A stretch of 64,000 nt of DNA from JAQBQB01 sp963757185. GTDB lineage: Bacteria; Gemmatimonadota; Gemmatimonadetes; Gemmatimonadales; Gemmatimonadaceae. The translations under genes were made by a program, and so were the position numbers. Positions 59,292-64,000 of this stretch are shown piece after piece; position 1 is the first letter of the stretch; each line of letters opens with the position of its first letter. The notes under the pieces are model-generated. The model made no database searches, had not been told where the DNA came from, and was given only the letters and a program-made list of their open reading frames with translations. The stretch is taken from positions 248,001 to 312,000 of the forward strand of contig CAVWQI010000005.1 in the NCBI GenBank assembly GCA_963757185.1. The letters are read 5' to 3'.

Positions 59292-61520
59292 ATGTTTTTG
59301 AGGGCCGGTGTGAGACGTTTCCTTCGTCGAGCGACTCGATCGCTCGGCGTCGCGTCATTCGCTCTGGCGTTCCTCGTTGCGGCGCGCGGCGCGGTGGCCC
59401 AGGTGCCCGGCGAGCTGCGCGGACGCATCACCGACGCGACCACTGGCCGCGCCATCGCCGGCGCCCGTATCGAGATCGCTGACCGTGTCGAGCCTGACCG
59501 ATCGGACGCCGACGGAGCGTTCGTCGCGCGAGGCCTCGAGCCGAAGACGTACCGCATCGCCGTACGCGCCGTGGGCTACGCGGCTTTCACACGCGACGTC
59601 TCCATCGAGAACGGCCGCACCGCTCTCCTCGACGCAGCGCTCGATCCGGTGCCCACACCGCTGGCCGCGGTCGTCAGTTCGGCGCGACGCCCGGCGTCCG
59701 AGCGAGAGACAGCCGCCTTCGATCGCGCCGCGATCGAGTCCTCGGGAAAGCGCGATGTCGGGGAGCTTCTCACGACCGTCCCGGGCGTCGTGGTGACGCG
59801 GAGCGGCGGTCCCGGACAACCGACCCAGCTCTCGATTCGCGGATCGAGCGCTGCCGAGGTCCTCGTCGTCGTCGATGGCGTCGTGGCCAACTCGCCGCTC
59901 ACCGGCGTCGCCGACCTGTCGCAACTGTCGCTCGCGACGATCGAGCGGGTGACCGTCTGGGAAGGCGCACAGTCGGCGCGCTACGGTGGACGCGCACTCG
60001 CCGGCGTCGTCGTCGTCGACACGCGCCGAGCGGAGCGCGAGGGGTCGCTCGCGCTCGATGCCGGATCGTGGGGCGAACGCGCGGTGAGCGGCTCGGTCGG
60101 CGACGCGACCGAGTCGGCTTCTCGGGTGAGCGGTATGGTCTCGGCGGAGCATCGCACCACGCGAGGGGACTTCTCGTACGACGTGCCGGCGGTGCGAGGC
60201 GGCGGAACGGCGCTCCGCGCGAATTCCGATGCGACATCCACGGACCTGCTCGGCGTGGCGGGAATCGACGGCTCGGCGGGGAGCGTTCGGCTGCGTGGCG
60301 ACTGGCGCTCCACGGACAGAGGCCTCGCGGGAAGCATCGTGCAGCCGTCGCTCACGGGGCGCGACGACGAACACCATTCGTCGGCCGCGCTGGAGCTCTC
60401 GTCGGCGCGAGGCGTGTTCACGTTCGATGGGTCGGCGAGTCTCGCGCGCGACCGCACGCACTTCTCCGACCCGACGCCTCCGTTCGGATCCGCGTACGAC
60501 GACGTGCTCGACGCCACCGAGGCGCGAGCGGCGGCGTCCACTACGGCGTCCGGCACGCTCGGCGCCGCAACGACGACGGGCGTCACGCTCGGCGCGGACG
60601 CGCGCCGGCTCGACGTCGCGGCGACGTCGTTGGCGTCGAACGCGCCGCGGTCGCAGCGCATCGTCGGAGCTTACGCGAGCCTCAACATGTCGCGAGACCT
60701 TGGTGCCCTCGGCGTCGCGACCACCTTCGCCGAACGCGTCGACCACGATGATCTGATAGCCGCGACGGTGTCGTCGCCGCGCGCGTCGGTCGAGCTTTCG
60801 CGCGGCGCTGCGTCGCTGTCGGCGTGGATCGGCAACGGCTATTCCCCGCCCTCGCTCGCCGACCAGTTCTTTCACGAGGGCGTGTTGGTCAAAGCGAACC
60901 CGTCGCTCGCGCCGGAGCGTACTCGCGGCGAGACGGAGCTCCGTGCAGCGGTGCGCGATGTCGCGTTGGGCGCCGCGACGGTCAGCGGGGACGCGGCGCT
61001 GTACCGCGCCGACGTCGACGGAATGATTCTCTGGTCGCCCGACTTCCGCTTCATCTGGAGCCCGCTGAACGTCGACGTTCGCCGTTCGGGATGGCAACTC
61101 GGCGCGAGGTTCGCCGTTCCCGCTGCCTGGGGCTTCAGCGTCAGCGCGAACGTCGACCACAGCGACGTCACGTACACCGGCGCCGGTCAAAGCGGGCAGG
61201 TCATCTATCGCCCGCGCACGACGGCGAGAATCTCGGAATCGATCGCACGACGCTACGCGCGCATCGACCTCGAGACGCGCTACGTCGGCAGCCGCAGAAC
61301 CGTGGTGGGGACGGATCTCAACGATCTCGACCCATACTGGCTGACCGACGTGCGTCTCGCCGTTCCGGTCGTGCGCGCCGCGTGGCGGCTCGAGGGCACG
61401 GTCGGCGTCGAGAACGCATTTGATCGACCCGCGTCGATGCTCGTCGACTACCCCTTCGGCGGCCGGCGATGGACCGTCGGGCTCCGCACGAGCCGAATGG
61501 GCGCCGGTCAAGGCGGTTAG
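59292..61520 (+). CDS. BtuB-like TonB-dependent receptor with N-terminal carboxypeptidase-regulatory-like domain
   Basis: An outer-membrane active transporter of 742 residues. The ATG at 59292 begins a signal peptide (SLGVASFALAFLVAARGAVAQ). Residues about 35-115 form a beta-sandwich domain (LRGRITDATTGRAIAGARIEI, YRIAVRAVGYAAFTRDVSI). The plug (about 130-255) contains TVPGVVVTRSGGPGQPTQLS, IRGSSAAEVLVVVDGVV, TIERVTVWEGAQSARYGG and ALAGVVVVDT. A barrel follows. The strong riboswitch 5' of it indicates cobalamin or a corrinoid as ligand, though the sequence alone does not show it. The propeller lipoprotein gene follows after 71 bases with no terminator hairpin. Confidence 0.9.
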   Translation: MFLRAGVRRFLRRATRSLGVASFALAFLVAARGAVAQVPGELRGRITDATTGRAIAGARIEIADRVEPDRSDADGAFVARGLEPKTYRIAVRAVGYAAFTRDVSIENGRTALLDAALDPVPTPLAAVVSSARRPASERETAAFDRAAIESSGKRDVGELLTTVPGVVVTRSGGPGQPTQLSIRGSSAAEVLVVVDGVVANSPLTGVADLSQLSLATIERVTVWEGAQSARYGGRALAGVVVVDTRRAEREGSLALDAGSWGERAVSGSVGDATESASRVSGMVSAEHRTTRGDFSYDVPAVRGGGTALRANSDATSTDLLGVAGIDGSAGSVRLRGDWRSTDRGLAGSIVQPSLTGRDDEHHSSAALELSSARGVFTFDGSASLARDRTHFSDPTPPFGSAYDDVLDATEARAAASTTASGTLGAATTTGVTLGADARRLDVAATSLASNAPRSQRIVGAYASLNMSRDLGALGVATTFAERVDHDDLIAATVSSPRASVELSRGAASLSAWIGNGYSPPSLADQFFHEGVLVKANPSLAPERTRGETELRAAVRDVALGAATVSGDAALYRADVDGMILWSPDFRFIWSPLNVDVRRSGWQLGARFAVPAAWGFSVSANVDHSDVTYTGAGQSGQVIYRPRTTARISESIARRYARIDLETRYVGSRRTVVGTDLNDLDPYWLTDVRLAVPVVRAAWRLEGTVGVENAFDRPASMLVDYPFGGRRWTVGLRTSRMGAGQGG

Positions 61521-61591
61521 CCGCGCTGTAGAACATCTCAATCATGCAACTCTAACACAGCACTCGTCTGGTTCCTCAAACACACCCATCC

Positions 61592-62683
61592 ATGCATCGC
61601 TACAACATTCGCCTCGCCGCGATCGGCACGATCGCTTCGCTCGCCTTCACGCTCAGCTGTTCGGACGACACCACCGCTCCCGTCGCCGCGGGATTCCTCG
61701 GCGGAACGTCGAGCGACCACGAGATCGGCGTCGTCGTGAACTCGCTCGCTCGAAGCGTCACCCTGTTCCAACACGGCAGCCCGGCGACCCAGCAGCAGGT
61801 GGCGCTCGGCTCCAGCACCACGATCACGCCGACCGGCATGTCGGTGCGTGGACGCCTGGCCGCGGTTCCACTCGGAGACGCCGCGTCGGTGGCGCTGGTC
61901 GATCTCCAGGGGGATTCGGTGAAGCGCTTCTTCACCTTCGCGTCGGGGAATGCGACAGGGTCCGCGTTCGTGAACGACACGATGGTCGTCGCGGCCAACC
62001 TGCTGACCAACGTCGTCGGCCGTTTCACGACGGGACAAGCCGCCGGATCGATCACGAACACGGTGACGGTGGCTCCGCAGCCCACCGCCATCGCCGTCTC
62101 AGGCGGGCGCGTCTTCGTCGTATCCTCGAACCTCGACCAGAACTTTCAGCCGATCGGCAACGGCATCGTCACGGCGATCGACCCGGCGACGATGACGGTC
62201 GTCGGAACGGCGACGATGGGAGGAACGAACTCGACCGACATCAGCGTCGGACCGGACGGGCTGCTTTACGTCGTGAACACCGGGGACTTCGTCAGCCCGG
62301 GCAGCCTCACCGTGCTGAACGGCACGAGCATGCAGGTCGTGACCAACGTCACCAATGTCGGGGTCGGGCCCGGAGCGGTCTTCGTCGACCAATCGGGTCT
62401 GGCCTACATCTCCGGCTTCCTCTTCGGGACGGCGGTCTGGAATACGGCCACTCGGCAGTTCGTCCGGCCGCCCGACAACGCGCTTTGCGCGAAGCTGTCG
62501 AACGGCAGCTGCCGAGGCGCGTTCGCCGCGACGACGGACAAGGCCGGTAACGTCTATCAGGCCTTCTTCGGGACGCAGAGCCTTCCCGCGTACGTATTCG
62601 TGTACAAGGCCGCTACGTTCGCCCTCACCGACAGCATCGCGGTTGGCTCCGGACCCTCCGCGCTGACGGTTCGCGTCTTCTAG
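61592..62683 (+). CDS. YncE-like beta-propeller lipoprotein, candidate cobalamin-capture partner
   Basis: A protein of 363 residues. The N-terminus is a lipoprotein-like signal with a degenerate lipobox in LAFTLSCSDD (Cys near residue 23), then a short Thr/Ala linker. From residue 35 on it has repeated blade-like strands typical of YncE/NHL-type seven-bladed propellers: NGIVTAIDPATMTVVGTAT, NSTDISVGPDGLLYVVN, GSLTVLNGTSMQVVTN and VYKAATFALTDSIAVGS. It is in tandem with the riboswitch-controlled receptor gene and probably in the same transcript. By analogy, BtuG of Bacteroides is a propeller lipoprotein that hands B12 to BtuB. Here binding is not shown. Confidence 0.82.
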   Translation: MHRYNIRLAAIGTIASLAFTLSCSDDTTAPVAAGFLGGTSSDHEIGVVVNSLARSVTLFQHGSPATQQQVALGSSTTITPTGMSVRGRLAAVPLGDAASVALVDLQGDSVKRFFTFASGNATGSAFVNDTMVVAANLLTNVVGRFTTGQAAGSITNTVTVAPQPTAIAVSGGRVFVVSSNLDQNFQPIGNGIVTAIDPATMTVVGTATMGGTNSTDISVGPDGLLYVVNTGDFVSPGSLTVLNGTSMQVVTNVTNVGVGPGAVFVDQSGLAYISGFLFGTAVWNTATRQFVRPPDNALCAKLSNGSCRGAFAATTDKAGNVYQAFFGTQSLPAYVFVYKAATFALTDSIAVGSGPSALTVRVF

Positions 62684-62821
62684 CCGCGGCTTCGCATGGT
62701 GTGACGCGCGTTACACTCGGCGCGCCGTGACGGTTCGCTTCGACGCAGGGTCTTTTCTCGCGTCGGACCGCGTAGTGTCGCGAGCGCGCCGCTGCCGGCG
62801 TCCCCCACCCGGAGTTCCACG

Positions 62822-63373
62822 ATGCGAATTCGAGTCGGCGTTCTCGCCGGTACGCTTCTCTCGTTCACGCTCGCCGCGGCCACGTCGCTCGCAGCCCAGG
62901 GCGCCGCTACGACCGTCTGCAAGGACGGCACGACATCGGCAACCTCGGGACGCGGCGCCTGCTCCTCGCACGGAGGCGTAGACACCAAGGCGACGGACGC
63001 CGCGAAGAAGGCCGCCGAAAAGGCCGACAAAGCCGATAAGGCCGTGAGCAAGGCCACCACGTCAGCGGCCAAGAGCACCGAGAAGGCGACAGAAAAGGCC
63101 GCGAAGGCCACCGACAAAGCGACCGACAAGGCGGCCGCGCAGACGTCCAAGGCCGACGCTGCGGCCGCCAAGACGACGTCCAAGGCCGAATCGAAAGTCG
63201 ACAAGGCCGAGTCCAAGGCCGACAAGGCAGTCACACCCAAGGGAACCAAGACGGCCGACAACACCGATCCGACCAACGCCACCGCGCAGTGCAAGGATGG
63301 AACGTACTCTCACGCCACGCACCATCAGGGCGCGTGCTCGAATCACGGCGGCGTCGCGAAGTTCTTGAAGTAG
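62822..63373 (+). CDS. Exported protein with two DUF3761 motifs joined by an Ala/Lys-rich linker
   Basis: A protein of 183 residues with a signal peptide (RVGVLAGTLLSFTLAAATSLAAQ). The first motif is CKDGTTSATSGRGACSSHGG near residue 33-52. A second, near the C-terminus (159-178), reads CKDGTYSHATHHQGACSNHGG. In between lie about 100 residues of A/K/T/D-rich, heptad-like low complexity (AEKADKADKAVSKATT, AKTTSKAESKVDKAES) that could form a helical rod. Each motif has the paired Cys and the GACSxHGG signature of DUF3761. Function is unknown; the two end domains on a rod suggest a bridging or binding role, which is inference. Confidence 0.82.
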   Translation: MRIRVGVLAGTLLSFTLAAATSLAAQGAATTVCKDGTTSATSGRGACSSHGGVDTKATDAAKKAAEKADKADKAVSKATTSAAKSTEKATEKAAKATDKATDKAAAQTSKADAAAAKTTSKAESKVDKAESKADKAVTPKGTKTADNTDPTNATAQCKDGTYSHATHHQGACSNHGGVAKFLK

Positions 63374-63444
63374 CATTCTTATATCACACAGCTCGGCGCC
63401 GCTGAGCGCAGCGGTCGTGGCCCACGCGGTGGGTCGTCCGAGCT

Positions 63445-63483
63445 GAACAGCCCTGGGGTGCCACCCGCGCTCCAGGGTTGTTC
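63445..63483. terminator. Terminator-like hairpin between convergent genes
   Basis: GAACAGCCCTGG (63445-63456) pairs with CCAGGGTTGTTC (63472-63483) with one G-T wobble over a 15-base loop. It lies between the DUF3761 gene (plus) and the YbhB gene (minus) and may serve both. Only short T runs flank it. Confidence 0.6.
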
Positions 63484-63503
63484 GTTTCTCGGGGCGGAGG
63501 GCG

Positions 63504-64000
63504 TCAGTGGCCGAAGCGCCCCGTCAACGAGCCCGACGCGAGCAGATGCCCGCGCATCCTGAAGATGACGCCGGCTCCCGTGGTCTTCTCGCCGGCACTT
63601 TTCAGGGTGTCCACGTCGAGCGCGTAGACCGTGAACACGTAGCGATGGTCGCCGTCGCCCTTCGGCGGAGCGGGGCCCTCGTACGACGCCGTTCCGGCAT
63701 CGTTGTATCCGCTGTGGGCGCCGGGGGGCGAGTGCCCCGTGCCGGCGCCGGCGTCGAGCTTCGTGGCCGAGGCGGGAATACCCCAGACGAGCCAGTGCCA
63801 GTACCCCGACCCGGTCGGCGCATCGGGGTCGAAACACGTAATTGCGAAGCTCTTCGTGCCGGGCGGCGCGCCGCTCCAAGTCAAGTGCGGGGAACGGTTC
63901 TTACCGCCGGCACCCTCGGAGACGTACTCGAGTTCGATCTCTCCCCCATCTGAAAACGACTCGCTCGTGACTGAGAGCGGCTTTCCCTTCGGCGGTTGGG
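63504..64000 (-). CDS. YbhB/YbcL-type phosphatidylethanolamine-binding-like protein, 3' part
   Basis: The gene runs off the right edge. Its frame is open to base 64000, and the upstream residues (KNRSPHLTWSGAPPGTKSFA) are in frame, so the short start at 63884 is not the true start. Diagnostic segments are GAPPGTKSFAITCFDPDAPT, GYWHWLVWGIPAS, GTASYEGPAPPKGDGDHRYV and YALDVD. These match bacterial PEBP/Raf-kinase-inhibitor-like proteins; the DPDAP and GxHRY loops form the ligand pocket. Their role is not well understood. About 165 residues are visible. Confidence 0.9.
   Translation of the reverse strand, partial: QPPKGKPLSVTSESFSDGGEIELEYVSEGAGGKNRSPHLTWSGAPPGTKSFAITCFDPDAPTGSGYWHWLVWGIPASATKLDAGAGTGHSPPGAHSGYNDAGTASYEGPAPPKGDGDHRYVFTVYALDVDTLKSAGEKTTGAGVIFRMRGHLLASGSLTGRFGH

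Noticed and set aside
59355..61541. Long minus-strand frame of 728 codons across the receptor gene
   Set aside because: It is Arg/Asp/His-rich with no family motif, a typical shadow in high-GC DNA of the clearly real receptor frame on the plus strand.
1..64000. Insertion sequences, integrases, phage or conjugation genes
   Set aside because: No transposase, integrase or structural phage motif was recognised in any of the supported frames; the region looks like stable chromosome.

Overview
This is a GC-rich (roughly two-thirds G+C) chromosomal segment from a Gram-negative soil-type bacterium. The many TonB-dependent receptors, exported lipoproteins with cysteine lipoboxes, secreted M20/M28 and amidohydrolase-type enzymes with Gly/Arg-rich tracts, membrane-linked Ser/Thr kinases and a DUF1592/DUF1552 pair together suggest Gemmatimonadota or a close relative. 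This is an inference from gene content; no rRNA, tRNA or phylogenetic marker was seen. No insertion sequence, integrase, phage gene, CRISPR array or plasmid function was recognised.

Layout. Bases 1-5.9 kb: the end of an amidohydrolase, an amino-acid permease, the threonine pair thrB-thrC (overlapping GTGA junction) and a secreted AbgB-like M20 peptidase. 6-8.6 kb: a membrane hybrid histidine kinase. 8.8-21.5 kb: a phenylacetate catabolic block made of two minus-strand operons, paaG-paaH-paaI-paaJ-paaZ (8799-14553) and paaA-paaB-paaC-paaD (17294-19847), separated by an opposite-strand fused E1 2-oxoacid dehydrogenase. A paaF-like enoyl-CoA hydratase lies nearby. 21.6-30.3 kb: homogentisate dioxygenase, 4-hydroxyphenylpyruvate dioxygenase and, further on, acetoacetyl-CoA synthetase, which between them cover most of tyrosine breakdown. 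A Ser/Thr kinase and a DUF2723 membrane protein are interspersed.

28.3-37 kb is a minus-strand run with short gaps: a GNAT acyltransferase overlapping an M20 amidohydrolase, a lipoprotein metallopeptidase, an FKBP lipoprotein, a secreted M28 peptidase and the acetoacetyl-CoA synthetase. 37-46.6 kb holds a GT39-like glycosyltransferase, a TonB receptor, a PP-loop (Dph6-like) enzyme, a giant TolB-amidohydrolase fusion, a small membrane protein and a two-domain cupredoxin lipoprotein. 46.7-57 kb holds an AstE-like zinc hydrolase, a glycine-zipper lipoprotein, two Tat-exported proteins, and a DUF1592-DUF1552-ankyrin operon whose ankyrin gene is frameshifted in a G-rich tract. An FmdB zinc ribbon follows.

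57-64 kb holds a secreted protein with an EF-hand-like loop, a LOG-family nucleotide hydrolase, a clear cobalamin riboswitch upstream of a BtuB-like TonB receptor and a YncE-like beta-propeller lipoprotein, a protein with a DUF3761 motif at each end, and the 3' part of a YbhB/PEBP-family gene cut by the window edge.

The strongest candidate for something little described is the riboswitch-receptor-propeller unit at 58.98-62.68 kb. It resembles, in architecture only, the BtuB-BtuG vitamin B12 capture system of Bacteroides. Other points of interest are the recurring CCGGTCYA intergenic repeats, a 25-bp inverted repeat element at 28.1-28.25 kb, and the coupled GNAT/M20 pair that may belong to a D-to-L amino acid conversion pathway.
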